From VHCN01 sp964589935 (GTDB lineage Bacteria; Verrucomicrobiota; Verrucomicrobiia; Limisphaerales; VHCN01): a stretch of 64,000 nucleotides of DNA. The position numbers were made by a program, and so were the translations under genes. The notes beneath the pieces are model-generated. The model made no database searches. It had not been told where the DNA came from and saw only the letters and a program-made list of their open reading frames with translations. Of the stretch, positions 53,333 through 62,227 are shown piece after piece. Each line of letters starts with the position of its first letter. Within the stretch, counting starts at the first letter, position 1. Location: contig CAZPVD010000002.1 in NCBI GenBank assembly GCA_964589935.1, positions 372,001 through 436,000 of the forward strand, written 5' to 3'.

Positions 53333-55444
53333 ATGACCGCGCCGCCCGTTTCGCCCCTCGACACGCCGCTGTCGCGCCTGTGGGGCGTCGGTCCGGAGCG
53401 CGACGCGCAGCTCGCCCGCCTCGGGCTGCGCACCGTCGGCGATTTGCTCCTGCACACGCCGCGCCGTTACGAGGACCGCCGCCACTGCGTCGCGATCAAG
53501 GAACTGCAACAAGGCGTGGCCGCCACCGTGCGCGGCAAAATCGTCGCACAGGGAGTGAAGACCTTCCGCCAGCGGACGAAGACGCTGTTTGAACTCATTC
53601 TCGACGATGGCATCGCGCGCCTGCATTGCCGCTGGTGGAATCTGCCGTTCATGCAGAATTATTTCCAGGTCGGTCACGAGGTCGTCGTGTTCGGCAAGCC
53701 CGGCTCGCTCAAGCCGCGCACGATGGATCATCCGGAAACTGAAGTCATCGAGGCCGGCGAGGAGACGTCGCTGCACATGAACCGCATCGTGCCCGTCTAT
53801 CCGCTCACCGAGGGGCTGCCGCAGCGCTGGCTGCGCGGCCTCGCGTGGCGCGCGCTGGGGCAGTTTGAGGCGCGCGTCGCCGATCCGTGGCCGGGCCTCA
53901 CCGGCAGCGTCGTCACCACGCCGCTCACGCCGCGTGAAGGCGGCGGCGTGCAGCACGAGATGCCGCTGCCCGCGCCGGACGCGGCAAACGCGCAACTCAC
54001 CTGGCCGTCGCGCGCGAGGGCGGTGCACCTGCTGCATTTTCCCGAAGAACTTCGCGACACGGAACTCGCCCGCCAGCGGCTCGCACTTGATGAATTGATC
54101 GCGTTGCAGCTCGAACTTCGCCGCCGCCGCCAGCGATTGCTGGCGAATGCAAAAGGCCTACAGTGCGCGGGAAACAATTCGCTCATCAAGCCGCTCCTCG
54201 CGCGGCTCGGCTTCACGCTTACCGACGCGCAGACGCAGGTGCTCCGCGAAATCCGCCACGATCTCGGCGGCGGACAGCCGATGCGCCGCCTGTTGCAAGG
54301 CGACGTGGGCGCTGGAAAAACCGTCGTCGCTGCGTGCGCTGCGCTCATGGCAATCGAGAGCGGCTTCAACGTCGCGCTCATGGCGCCGACGGAGATTTTG
54401 GCGGAACAACACTGGCAGAATTTTTCGAAATGGTTCGAGCCGCTGGGCGTGCGCGTCGAGTTACTGACGGGCAGTCGCAGGGAAGGCGAGAGGCAAGAGG
54501 CAATTGAGGCGAGAGGGGAAAAACTGCAATCGCTTCCCTCTCCTCCCCTCGCCCCTCGCCCCTCGCCTCGCCTCTTCATTGGCACTCACGCATTGCTGGA
54601 ACCGACCTTCACGCCGCCGAACCTCGGGCTGGTCATCATTGACGAGCAGCACAAGTTCGGCGTCGGCCAGCGCGAGGCGTTCGTGCGCAAGGGCCGCTTC
54701 CCGCACCTGCTCGTGATGACCGCGACGCCCATTCCGCGCACTCTCGGCCTCACGCTTTACGGCGACCTCGACGTGTCCGTGATGGACCAGATGCCGCCGG
54801 GCCGCGGACGCATCCGCACTTTTCTGCGTGGCGCGGAGACGCTGCCGAAGGTGTGGGCTTTTGTGCATGAAAAGCTCGCCGCGGGCCGGCAGGCCTACAT
54901 TGTTTATCCGCGCGTCGAGGACGCGGATTTACGCACGGGCACGAAGGCAGTGAAGGCAGAGTTGGAAACTCTTCAACGCGAACTCGCGCCGCACAAGGTC
55001 GCGCTGCTGCACGGGAAGTTGAATTCGGATGAGAAGGAATCCACGATGGCCGCGTTCCGCGCGAACCGAGTGCAGGCGCTGCTCGCCACGAGCGTCATCG
55101 AGGTCGGCGTGGACGTGCCGAACGCGACGGTGATGGTGATTGAGAACGCCGAGCAGTTCGGTCTCGCGCAACTGCACCAGCTCCGCGGCCGCATCGGGCG
55201 CGGCGCGCATGAGTCGTTCTGCATCCTCGTCGCCGATCTCAAGACGGAGGGCGCGAAGCAGCGGCTACAGGTGTTGGTGGACACGACGGACGGCTTCCGC
55301 ATCGCCGAGGCGGATCTCGCGTTGCGCGGGCCGGGCGAGCTGCTCGGCAGCGCGCAGAGCGGGATGCCCTCATTTAAGTTCGCCGATTTGTCGCGGGACT
55401 TGAAGCTGGTCGAGTTCGCCCGTGATCTGGCGAAGAAATTGTAG
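53333..55444 (+). CDS. recG: ATP-dependent DNA helicase RecG
   Basis: Branch-migrating helicase that remodels stalled replication forks and Holliday junctions. An N-terminal wedge/OB domain is followed by helicase motifs: GDVGAGKTVVA (I), IIDEQHKFGVGQR (II), MTATPIPRTL (III), ATSVIEVGVDVPNATVM (V) and QLHQLRGRIGRG (VI). It is 703 aa. Between motifs Ib and II a Pro/Arg-rich insertion (about residues 392-414, SPPLAPRPSPR) replaces the usual short link before GTHALLE and is encoded by a pyrimidine-rich repeat. Confidence 0.95.
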   Translation: MTAPPVSPLDTPLSRLWGVGPERDAQLARLGLRTVGDLLLHTPRRYEDRRHCVAIKELQQGVAATVRGKIVAQGVKTFRQRTKTLFELILDDGIARLHCRWWNLPFMQNYFQVGHEVVVFGKPGSLKPRTMDHPETEVIEAGEETSLHMNRIVPVYPLTEGLPQRWLRGLAWRALGQFEARVADPWPGLTGSVVTTPLTPREGGGVQHEMPLPAPDAANAQLTWPSRARAVHLLHFPEELRDTELARQRLALDELIALQLELRRRRQRLLANAKGLQCAGNNSLIKPLLARLGFTLTDAQTQVLREIRHDLGGGQPMRRLLQGDVGAGKTVVAACAALMAIESGFNVALMAPTEILAEQHWQNFSKWFEPLGVRVELLTGSRREGERQEAIEARGEKLQSLPSPPLAPRPSPRLFIGTHALLEPTFTPPNLGLVIIDEQHKFGVGQREAFVRKGRFPHLLVMTATPIPRTLGLTLYGDLDVSVMDQMPPGRGRIRTFLRGAETLPKVWAFVHEKLAAGRQAYIVYPRVEDADLRTGTKAVKAELETLQRELAPHKVALLHGKLNSDEKESTMAAFRANRVQALLATSVIEVGVDVPNATVMVIENAEQFGLAQLHQLRGRIGRGAHESFCILVADLKTEGAKQRLQVLVDTTDGFRIAEADLALRGPGELLGSAQSGMPSFKFADLSRDLKLVEFARDLAKKL
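54508..54576. repeat. Repeat-derived insertion inside recG
   Basis: GGCGAGAGGGGAA (54508-54520) is partly complementary to a C-rich tract at 54534-54570 made of CCCCTCGCC-like units. The segment adds about 11 or more residues relative to typical RecG between the TGS motif and GTHAL. The ORF remains intact. Confidence 0.6.
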
Positions 55445-55498
55445 CAGTCCAGAATTCAGCCATTGGCAAATGCGCCCGCGTCGGCTACACACCCGGCC

Positions 55499-56551
55499 AT
55501 GCGTTTTATCGGTGGCGTCATCGAGAAGCTGGAGCGGCATCCGAAGCGGATCGTGTTCCCCGAGGGCACGGAGCCGCGGGTGTTGCAGGCGGCCCGGCAG
55601 TTTTTTTCACTGCGGCTGGGTGCGCCCATCCTGCTTGGCGACCGCACGCGCATCAAGGACGCGGCGTCGCGGCTGAATGTCTCCCTCGAAGGCGTGCGCA
55701 TCATCAATCCGGCCGAGAGCGAGGAACTGGAAGGTTTTGCGAAGCGTTTCGCCGCCGCGCGCCGCAGCAAGGGCGTGCAGGAACAGGAAGCTTTCGAGGC
55801 GATGCTCAAGCCGAATTATTTCGGCGCAATGATGGTCGCGATGCACCAGGCCGACGGGCTTGTTTCCGGCGTGAGCGAGACGGGCGGCAGCGTGCTGCGG
55901 CCGCTGTTTCAAATCATCAAGGTCGCGCCGAACACGACCACGGCGTCGAGTTGCATGTTGCTGGAGGTTGAGGACACGCGCTTTGGCCACGAAGGCGCGA
56001 TGCTGTTCGCCGATTGCGGTGTGATTCCCGATCCGACCGTCGAGCAGCTCGCGGACATCGCGCTCTCGACCGCCCAGCTTGCCCGGCATCTGCTCGGCGT
56101 GCGGCCGCGCGTGGCGTTGCTGAGTTTTTCCACGAAGGGCAGCGCGCATCATCCGTCTGTGGACAAGGTGCAGGCCGCGACCGCGCTCGCGAGACAGCAC
56201 GCCGCTGCGCGCGGGTTGGAGGCAGACTTCGACGGCGAGTTGCAGGTGGACGCCGCGATTGTGCCTGAAATCGCCGAGCGCAAGGTGCCCGAAAGCGCCG
56301 TGGCCGGCCATGCGAACGTGCTCATTTTTCCCGACCTCAATTCCGGCAACATCGCCAGCAAGCTCATCCAGCACATCGCGCGGGCAAACGCCTACGGACA
56401 AATCCTGCTCGGACTCGACCGGCCCGCTGCTGAAGTCTCGCGCGGCGCCAGCGCGCATGACATCCTCGGCGTCGCGGCCATCGTTGGGTTGCAGGCCATC
56501 GCATATCGGCTGCTGTATCCCGATTCGGGGACGAAGCTGCCGGGCGAGTGA
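55499..56551 (+). CDS. pta: Phosphate acetyltransferase (catalytic domain only)
   Basis: Interconverts acetyl-CoA and acetyl phosphate. At 350 aa it is the short form, with only the PTA_PTB domain: KRIVFPEGTEPRVLQAA, MVAMHQADGLVSGVSETG, LLSFSTKGSAHHPSVDKVQ, NVLIFPDLNSGNI and SRGASAHDILGVAAIVG. ATG at 55499 is chosen; the TTG start 36 bases earlier is less likely. No ackA is adjacent. The next gene encodes the regulatory half normally fused to Pta in enterobacteria. Confidence 0.94.
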   Translation: MRFIGGVIEKLERHPKRIVFPEGTEPRVLQAARQFFSLRLGAPILLGDRTRIKDAASRLNVSLEGVRIINPAESEELEGFAKRFAAARRSKGVQEQEAFEAMLKPNYFGAMMVAMHQADGLVSGVSETGGSVLRPLFQIIKVAPNTTTASSCMLLEVEDTRFGHEGAMLFADCGVIPDPTVEQLADIALSTAQLARHLLGVRPRVALLSFSTKGSAHHPSVDKVQAATALARQHAAARGLEADFDGELQVDAAIVPEIAERKVPESAVAGHANVLIFPDLNSGNIASKLIQHIARANAYGQILLGLDRPAAEVSRGASAHDILGVAAIVGLQAIAYRLLYPDSGTKLPGE

Positions 56552-56575
56552 GTTCCAGCCGGGAGATTTTCTTCG

Positions 56576-57679
56576 ATGCCACTTCGCAACATCATCACGC
56601 CGCGCGTCTTCATCGCCGCGACGCGGCAGAACGACGGCAAAACGACCACGTCGCTGGGACTTCTCGCCGCGTTGAAAAAACTTTTCCCGCGCATCGGCTA
56701 CATCAAGCCCGTGGGCCAGCGCTTCGTCGAAGTCGCCGAGCAGAAGATTGACGAGGACACGGTGCTCATGGACAGCGTTTACAAGCTGAACTGCCCGCTC
56801 GTGGACATGAGCCCCATCGCCATCGAGCCGGACTTCACGCGCAAATACCTCGAGAGCGCGAACTACGACGCACTCGTGAAACGCATCCACGACGCGTTCG
56901 ACCGCGTGGCGTGGGAGAAGGACTTCGTGCTCTGCGAAGGTTCCGGCCACGCGGGCGTCGGCGCGGTGTTCGACCTCTCCAACGCGCGCGTCGCCAAAAT
57001 CCTGAACGCAAAGGTCGTCATCGTTTCACGCGGCGGCATCGGCAAACCCGTGGACGAAGTCGCGCTCAACCAGGCGCTCTTCGAAAAGGAAGGCGTCGAG
57101 ATCATCGGCGTCATCATCAACAAGGTGCTGCCGGACAAGCTGGAATACGTGGCGGATTTCACGCGGCGCGGCCTCGCGCGCAAGGGACTCGAATTGCTCG
57201 GCGTGCTCCCGCACCTGCCCATTCTCAGCAACCCGACGATTGCATCCATCCAGGACGAGTTGCGCGCCGAGTTCCTTTGTGGCGCCGAACACCGGCACAA
57301 TCTCGTGGATGACGTCATCGTCGGCGCGATGGCCGCCCACAACGCGGCGCAGTTCTTCAAGCGCGGCACGCTGCTTATCACGCCCGGCGACCGCGAGGAC
57401 ATCCTCCTCGCCGCCGCCGCTGCTGCGCGCGCGAACCCAAACCAGTGCCTCACCGGCATCGTGCTCACGGGTGGCCTGCGGCCGGGCGCGAGCGTCGCCG
57501 ATACGTTGCGCGCCATGCCATGCCCCGTGCTGCTCGCGCGTGACGACAGCTACGATGTTGCTTCGAAAGTGCACGACCAGACCGTGAAAACGCGGCCCGA
57601 CGACACTGAAAAAATCGCGCTCATCCGCGACCTCGTCGCCAAGCACGTGGACGTGCCGCGCATTCTGGACTCGCTGTGA
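56576..57679 (+). CDS. BioD-like P-loop and DRTGG-domain protein (Pta N-terminal-type)
   Basis: A 367-aa protein with a BioD/dethiobiotin-synthetase-like P-loop (ATRQNDGKTTTSLG) at the N terminus and a DRTGG-type domain in the second half (NLVDDVIVGAMAAHNAAQFF; RGTLLITPGDREDILLAAA; GIVLTGG). This is the layout of the non-catalytic N-terminal region of long Pta proteins (COG0857). Located 24 bases after pta, so it probably regulates it in trans. Confidence 0.88.
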   Translation: MPLRNIITPRVFIAATRQNDGKTTTSLGLLAALKKLFPRIGYIKPVGQRFVEVAEQKIDEDTVLMDSVYKLNCPLVDMSPIAIEPDFTRKYLESANYDALVKRIHDAFDRVAWEKDFVLCEGSGHAGVGAVFDLSNARVAKILNAKVVIVSRGGIGKPVDEVALNQALFEKEGVEIIGVIINKVLPDKLEYVADFTRRGLARKGLELLGVLPHLPILSNPTIASIQDELRAEFLCGAEHRHNLVDDVIVGAMAAHNAAQFFKRGTLLITPGDREDILLAAAAAARANPNQCLTGIVLTGGLRPGASVADTLRAMPCPVLLARDDSYDVASKVHDQTVKTRPDDTEKIALIRDLVAKHVDVPRILDSL

Positions 57680-57704
57680 ACCCCGCCGCCGGGCGGACTT
57701 CCGC

Positions 57705-58808
57705 ATGAGCATGAAACTCGAACTCAACCCCTCGCTCGCCACGCTCCCGGTGTATCAGCCCGGCCGGCCCATCGAGGAAGTGGCGCGCGAACTCGGCCTT
57801 GACCCCGCGGGAATCATCAAAGTCGCGTCGAACGAAAATCCGCTTGGCCCGTCCCCGCGTGCCGTGGCTGCGATGCAACGCACGCTCGCGCAACTGCATC
57901 TTTATCCCGACGGCAACGCGTTTTATCTCAAGCGCCGCCTTGCTGAACACCTTGGTGTCGAGCCTGCGAACGTCATCCTCGGCAACGGCTCCAACGACAT
58001 CATCGAGTTCGCCGGCCATGCCATGCTCACGCCGGGCGCGGAAGTCGTTGTCTCCGAGTTTGCGTTCCTCGTTTATCCCATCGTGACAAAACTTTTCGGC
58101 GCGGATCTTGTCACCGTGCCGGCGAAAAACTTTGGCCACGACCTGCCCGCAATGCTGCGCGCCGTCACGCCGCGCACGCGGATCATGTTCGTCGCGAACC
58201 CGAACAACCCCACCGGCACCATCGCGGCAAAGGACGACGTGCTGCGTCTCGTTGCAGAGCTGCCGCCGCACGTGCTGCTCGTGATGGACGAGGCTTACCA
58301 TGAGTTTGTCGAAGACGCGCTGGATTTGCTTCCGCTCGTGCGGGCGGGCGAACACCCGAATCTGATCCTGATGCGGACGTTCTCGAAGATTTACGGGCTG
58401 GCCGGCGCGCGCATCGGCTACGGCGTGGGGCATCCCGATTTCATTGCGGCGCTGGAAAAGATTCGCCAGCCGTTCAACACTAACTCGCTCGCGCAGGCCG
58501 GCGCACTCGCAGCGCTCGACGACCGCGAGCATCTTGAACGCACGCGCCGGAACAACACGGACGGACTGCGTTTCTTCGAGCGCGAGCTGCGCGCGGCTGG
58601 GATCGAGTTCGTGCCGTCGGTGGCGAACTTCATCCTCGTGCGCGTTGGCGAGGGCCAGCGGGTGTTCGAGGCGATGCAGCGCGACGGAGTTATCGCGCGT
58701 CCGATGGGAGGGTATCGGCTGCCCGAATGGCTGCGCATCACGGTCGGCACGCCGGCGGAGAACTCACGGTGCCTTGAGTCGTTGAAAAGGGTATTGGGCA
58801 GGCCGTGA
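57705..58808 (+). CDS. hisC: Histidinol-phosphate aminotransferase
   Basis: PLP-dependent class I/II aminotransferase of histidine synthesis. IKVASNENPLGPSPRA, FVANPNNPTGT, DEAYHEF and the PLP-lysine motif RTFSKIYGLAGARIGYG, plus the C-terminal WLRITVGTPAEN arginine, are all present; 367 aa. It could also act on phenylalanine or tyrosine precursors as some HisC paralogues do. No other his genes are in the window. Confidence 0.9.
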   Translation: MSMKLELNPSLATLPVYQPGRPIEEVARELGLDPAGIIKVASNENPLGPSPRAVAAMQRTLAQLHLYPDGNAFYLKRRLAEHLGVEPANVILGNGSNDIIEFAGHAMLTPGAEVVVSEFAFLVYPIVTKLFGADLVTVPAKNFGHDLPAMLRAVTPRTRIMFVANPNNPTGTIAAKDDVLRLVAELPPHVLLVMDEAYHEFVEDALDLLPLVRAGEHPNLILMRTFSKIYGLAGARIGYGVGHPDFIAALEKIRQPFNTNSLAQAGALAALDDREHLERTRRNNTDGLRFFERELRAAGIEFVPSVANFILVRVGEGQRVFEAMQRDGVIARPMGGYRLPEWLRITVGTPAENSRCLESLKRVLGRP

Positions 58809-58926
58809 ATTCCCGCGCATGAATAACCCCGCGCCCTTCGCGTCCATTCGCCGGAACCCACCCTCGGGCGACACGGCTGGATTTGGCTTGCATCACCCGG
58901 AGGGCGGGCGTATTGAAGAGGCTGTT

Positions 58927-58974
58927 ATGGCAGCCATTTATTGCTGGTCAGTTGTTGCAAAGCCACATGGATAA
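58927..58974 (+). other. Possible 15-codon leader ORF upstream of infC
   Basis: ATG at 58927 opens MAAIYCWSVVAKPHG and stops at 58972-58974, 21 bases before the infC start. Whether it is translated is unknown; such short ORFs occur by chance. The region 58809-58995 otherwise shows no gene. Confidence 0.2.
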
Positions 58975-58995
58975 CCTTCAACCGAAGAGGGCGTC

Positions 58996-59772
58996 TTGAG
59001 TCGCCCCTTCCCCCCCCGCAGCTCGTCCTCCACTCCGTTCTTCAGGGTCAACGGGAAAATTCGTGCCCGTGAAGTCCGGGTTATCGGCTCCGATGGCCAG
59101 ATGATCGGAGTCATCACGCTCAACGAGGCGCTCGTCATGGCGCGCCAGCAGGGCGTGGACCTCGTCGAGATCGCGCCCACCGCGCAGCCGCCAGTGTGCA
59201 AGCTCGTGGACTACGGCAAATTCCGCTACGAGCAGGCCAAAAAGGACAAGGAATCCAAGAAGCACCAGCACGCCAACAAGGTGAAGGAGGTCCAGCTCAG
59301 CGCGAACATTGACCCGCACGACCTGTCGGTGAAGTTCTCGCACGCCGTGGACTTCCTGTGCGAGGACATGAAGGTGAAAATCGCGCTGCGTTTTCGCGGC
59401 CGCGAGATGGCGCACACGGAATTTGGCTTTCAAGTCGTCAACAAATTCATCTCCGACGCCGCGCCGTGGGCGCAGCCGGACGCGCCGCCCAAACTCGTCG
59501 GCAAGAGCATCAACGTCATGCTCAACCCGCTTCCGCGCAACAAACGCGCGAAGCATCCGCTGGAAGGCCAGCCCGGCCACCCGGCGCCATCCGCAAGCGC
59601 TCCAGACACCGAGTCGGAATCAGAGGCGGGCCTGTCCGAGCCGTCTTTGCCCGGCGAACCGGCGCAACCGCACGTGAAGTCCAAGGCCGCGCCGGCCGCA
59701 TTTTCGAACAATCCCTTTACCAAATTGGACCTGGATGTTCGCGGTGAGGATGCCGCGAGCAACGCGGCCTGA
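58996..59772 (+). CDS. infC: Translation initiation factor IF-3 with C-terminal extension
   Basis: Binds the 30S subunit and monitors start-codon selection. Both domains are intact: VNGKIRAREVRVIGSDGQMIGVITLNEAL, VDLVEIAPTAQPPVCKLVDYGKFRYEQAKK and the C-terminal LRFRGREMAHTEFG. The first possible start in frame is TTG 58996 (a stop lies at 58972), and an unusual start codon for infC fits the known autoregulation of this gene. About 75 extra residues, acidic, Pro/Ser/Glu-rich, follow the domain. rpmI and rplT are not adjacent, unlike many bacteria. Confidence 0.93.
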   Translation: MSRPFPPRSSSSTPFFRVNGKIRAREVRVIGSDGQMIGVITLNEALVMARQQGVDLVEIAPTAQPPVCKLVDYGKFRYEQAKKDKESKKHQHANKVKEVQLSANIDPHDLSVKFSHAVDFLCEDMKVKIALRFRGREMAHTEFGFQVVNKFISDAAPWAQPDAPPKLVGKSINVMLNPLPRNKRAKHPLEGQPGHPAPSASAPDTESESEAGLSEPSLPGEPAQPHVKSKAAPAAFSNNPFTKLDLDVRGEDAASNAA

Positions 59773-59782
59773 CGCTTCCTCT

Positions 59783-60046
59783 GTGTCAACTTCACCCGTT
59801 CCTCAAAACGAACAGCTTCTTGCCGCGCTGCGGGCCGGCAGGAAAATCGAGGCCATCAAAATCCATCGCGACGCCACCGGCGCCGGACTTGCGGAAGCAA
59901 AGGAATATGTCGAAAAGCTCGAAGCTGGAGAGCGTGCGGCGCACCCGGAACTCTTTCAGAAGCCGGCGGGAAAATCCGGCTGCACTTCTGTTCTTGCCGC
60001 GCTCGCGCTGGTGTTTGGTCTCGTTTGCTGGCTTGCGAAGCGGTGA
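59783..60046 (+). CDS. Small membrane protein with L7/L12 C-terminal-like domain
   Basis: An 87-aa protein, start GTG 59783. Residues 8-45 (LLAALRAGRKIEAIKIHRDATGAGLAEAKEYVEKLEAG) fit the pattern of the bL12 C-terminal domain (KI-x-AIK-x-R-x-xTG-x-GL-x-EAK). A C-terminal transmembrane helix (TSVLAALALVFGLVCWLAKR) follows. This domain also occurs outside ribosomes in membrane proteins of unknown role. An upstream in-frame ATG (59735) would overlap infC and is less likely. Confidence 0.7.
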   Translation: MSTSPVPQNEQLLAALRAGRKIEAIKIHRDATGAGLAEAKEYVEKLEAGERAAHPELFQKPAGKSGCTSVLAALALVFGLVCWLAKR

Positions 60047-60061
60047 GCGCCGGCGATTGCC

Positions 60062-62029
60062 TCACTGAATCAGCCCGCGCTTCCGCAGCATCGCCTCCAT
60101 CGCCTTGTCCATGAGCAGGTCGGCGAGCGGCTTCGTCGCTTCGTCGAGCGCGGCCACGGCGGATTTTAATTTTTCTGACGAGCCGGTTTTGGTCTTCGGG
60201 TCTTCGCTGGCGAGAATTTCTTCGACGGTTTTCGCGGCGGCTTCGATGGCGACGCGTTGAATCGCGTCGAGTTCACCACTGCACTCGGCGAGTGCTTTGT
60301 GCGTGGCGGTGATGACCTCCTGCGCCTTGAGTTTCGTTTCGATCCAGCGCCTCGCCGCGAGGTCCTCGAAGGCGTGCTCGACCGATTCCTCGACCATGCG
60401 CTGCACCTCCGCATCGTCCACGTCCACGGCGGATTTCATCTCGACGACCTTCTCGCAACCCGTCGCGATGTCGCGCGCGAGCACGTGCAGGATGCCGTTC
60501 GCATCAATCTCGAACTGCACTCCCACGCGCGGCACGCCGCGCGGCGCGCGCTCGAACTCGATGGAGAATTTTCCCAAGCTCCAGTTGTCCTTCGCGCGTT
60601 CGCGCTCGCCTTGCAGCGCGTGGATGAGCATCTCGCGCTGGTGATCCACCGCGGTCGTGAAGACTTCGCCGGCCTTCACGGGAATGGTGGAGTTGCGCGG
60701 GATGAGCACATTCATCAAGCCGCCGAAGGTCTCAATGCCGAGCGAGAGCGGCGTGACGTCGAGCAGCAGCATGTTTTTGAAGCCGCCGCTCAGAATCTCC
60801 GCCTGAATCGCAGCACCGAGTGCGACGGCTTCGTCCGGATTTTGTGATGTGTTCAGCAATGGCCCGCAGCGCTCATGGAAGCTGTCTCCAACCCGGATAG
60901 CGCCGCGCTCTTCCTCAAATTCCGCGCAGCCAAACCACTCGCTCACGAGCCGGCGCACGAGCGGCATGCGCGTCTGGCCGCCGACGAGGATGACCTGGTC
61001 GAGCTGCTTCGACTCCAGCTTCGCGTCGGCCAGTGCGCGCAGGCAGTGCTGCCGCGTGCGCTCGACGATGTCGCGCGTGAGCCGCTCCAGTTCGTCGCGC
61101 GTGAGTTTGTAGCTGAAGCTGAAGTCCGGCGTGAGGAAGGGCAAAGCGATTTCGATCTCGGTTTCGGTGGACAGCTTGATCTTCGCGTCCTCCGCCGCTT
61201 CGCGCAGGCGGGAGAGAATCGCGAGGGTCGTTGAATCGTTACATCGTTGAATCGGTGAACCGGTTTGCTCGACTGCAACGATGTAACGGTTCAACGACTC
61301 AACATTGTCACGAACCTTCTGAACTAGAAACTCAACCAGCCGCTTGTCCAGATCGTCGCCGCCGAGGCGCGTGTTGCCGTTCGTCGAGAGGACTTGGAAA
61401 ACGCCTTCGTTCAGTTCGAGGATCGAGAGGTCGAACGTGCCGCCGCCGAAATCATACACGGCGATCTTCGACTTTTCCTTCAACCGATCCAAACCGTAGG
61501 CGAGCGCGGCGGCGGTCGGCTCGTTGACGATGCGCTCGACGGTGAAGCCCGCCAGCTCGCCCGCGCGCTTCGTCGCGTTGCGCTGCGCGTCGTTGAAGTA
61601 GGCCGGCACGGTGACGACCGCGCGCGTCACCGGCTCGCCAAGCGCGGCCTCGGCGTCGCGCTTCAACTTCTTCAGCACCTCGGCGGAAATCTCCTCGGGC
61701 GTGAAGCGGCGTCCGTGCAATTCGATGAAGGCCGGGCCGTTGCCCTCGCCCTTCACCGGATAGGTCACGAGCATTTCCTCGTGTGAGATTTCTGCGGCGC
61801 GCCGGCCGATGAAGCGCTTCACCGAATAAACCGTCTCCGCCGGTTTGAGCACGCGCACGCGCCGTGCGGTTTCGCCCACGAGCGGCGAGGCATTCGCCGT
61901 GGGAAAATGCACGACCGACGGCGTGAGGCGGCGGCCATCGGCGTCGGCGATGACGTAGGGAATGCCGGAATCCACCGTCGCGACGAGCGAGTTGGTGGTG
62001 CCGAGGTCAATGCCGACGATCTTGCTCAC
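60062..62029 (-). CDS. Hsp70/DnaK-family chaperone with internal repeat-derived insertion
   Basis: A 655-aa Hsp70. The ATPase domain is intact: SKIVGIDLGTTNSLVA, AVVTVPAYFNDAQRNATKRAGELAG, VNEPTAAALAYGLD, IAVYDFGGGTFDLSIL. The substrate-binding domain contains LLLDVTPLSLGIETFGG. The C terminus (GLIQ) lacks the acidic EEVD/glycine-rich tail of housekeeping DnaK, so it is probably a DnaK or HscA paralogue. GTG 62029 is the start. Residues about 244-268 come from a 72-base hairpin (61227-61298) in the middle of the ATPase domain. No dnaJ or grpE is adjacent. Confidence 0.9.
   Translation of the reverse strand: MSKIVGIDLGTTNSLVATVDSGIPYVIADADGRRLTPSVVHFPTANASPLVGETARRVRVLKPAETVYSVKRFIGRRAAEISHEEMLVTYPVKGEGNGPAFIELHGRRFTPEEISAEVLKKLKRDAEAALGEPVTRAVVTVPAYFNDAQRNATKRAGELAGFTVERIVNEPTAAALAYGLDRLKEKSKIAVYDFGGGTFDLSILELNEGVFQVLSTNGNTRLGGDDLDKRLVEFLVQKVRDNVESLNRYIVAVEQTGSPIQRCNDSTTLAILSRLREAAEDAKIKLSTETEIEIALPFLTPDFSFSYKLTRDELERLTRDIVERTRQHCLRALADAKLESKQLDQVILVGGQTRMPLVRRLVSEWFGCAEFEEERGAIRVGDSFHERCGPLLNTSQNPDEAVALGAAIQAEILSGGFKNMLLLDVTPLSLGIETFGGLMNVLIPRNSTIPVKAGEVFTTAVDHQREMLIHALQGERERAKDNWSLGKFSIEFERAPRGVPRVGVQFEIDANGILHVLARDIATGCEKVVEMKSAVDVDDAEVQRMVEESVEHAFEDLAARRWIETKLKAQEVITATHKALAECSGELDAIQRVAIEAAAKTVEEILASEDPKTKTGSSEKLKSAVAALDEATKPLADLLMDKAMEAMLRKRGLIQ
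61227..61298. repeat. Palindromic element translated inside the dnaK-family gene
   Basis: The arms 61227-61249 and 61276-61298 (23 bases each) are complementary at 22 positions, with a 26-base loop that itself contains CGGTGAACCG. On the minus strand it is read in frame as part of ESLNRYIVAVEQTGSPIQRC, an insertion at the position where DnaK proteins have a short link before LKEAAEKAKI. Clearly a repeat-like block in a conserved gene. Confidence 0.85.
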
Positions 62030-62227
62030 GGCACGATGCTGCCACGCGGCGGGTTGGAAGCGCAGCCACAAAGAGGCGTGCCAATAGCAACGTTGACAGC
62101 GACTCCGCGTCCCGCAATGGTCACATCGTAATACCACGATGAAGTCCGCGCGGGACCACCATCCGTCAAATGCTCGCCAAGCGGCCGCGCTTCGTGATAG
62201 AGTTTGCGCCGTCAGTTGCCGCCGGCA

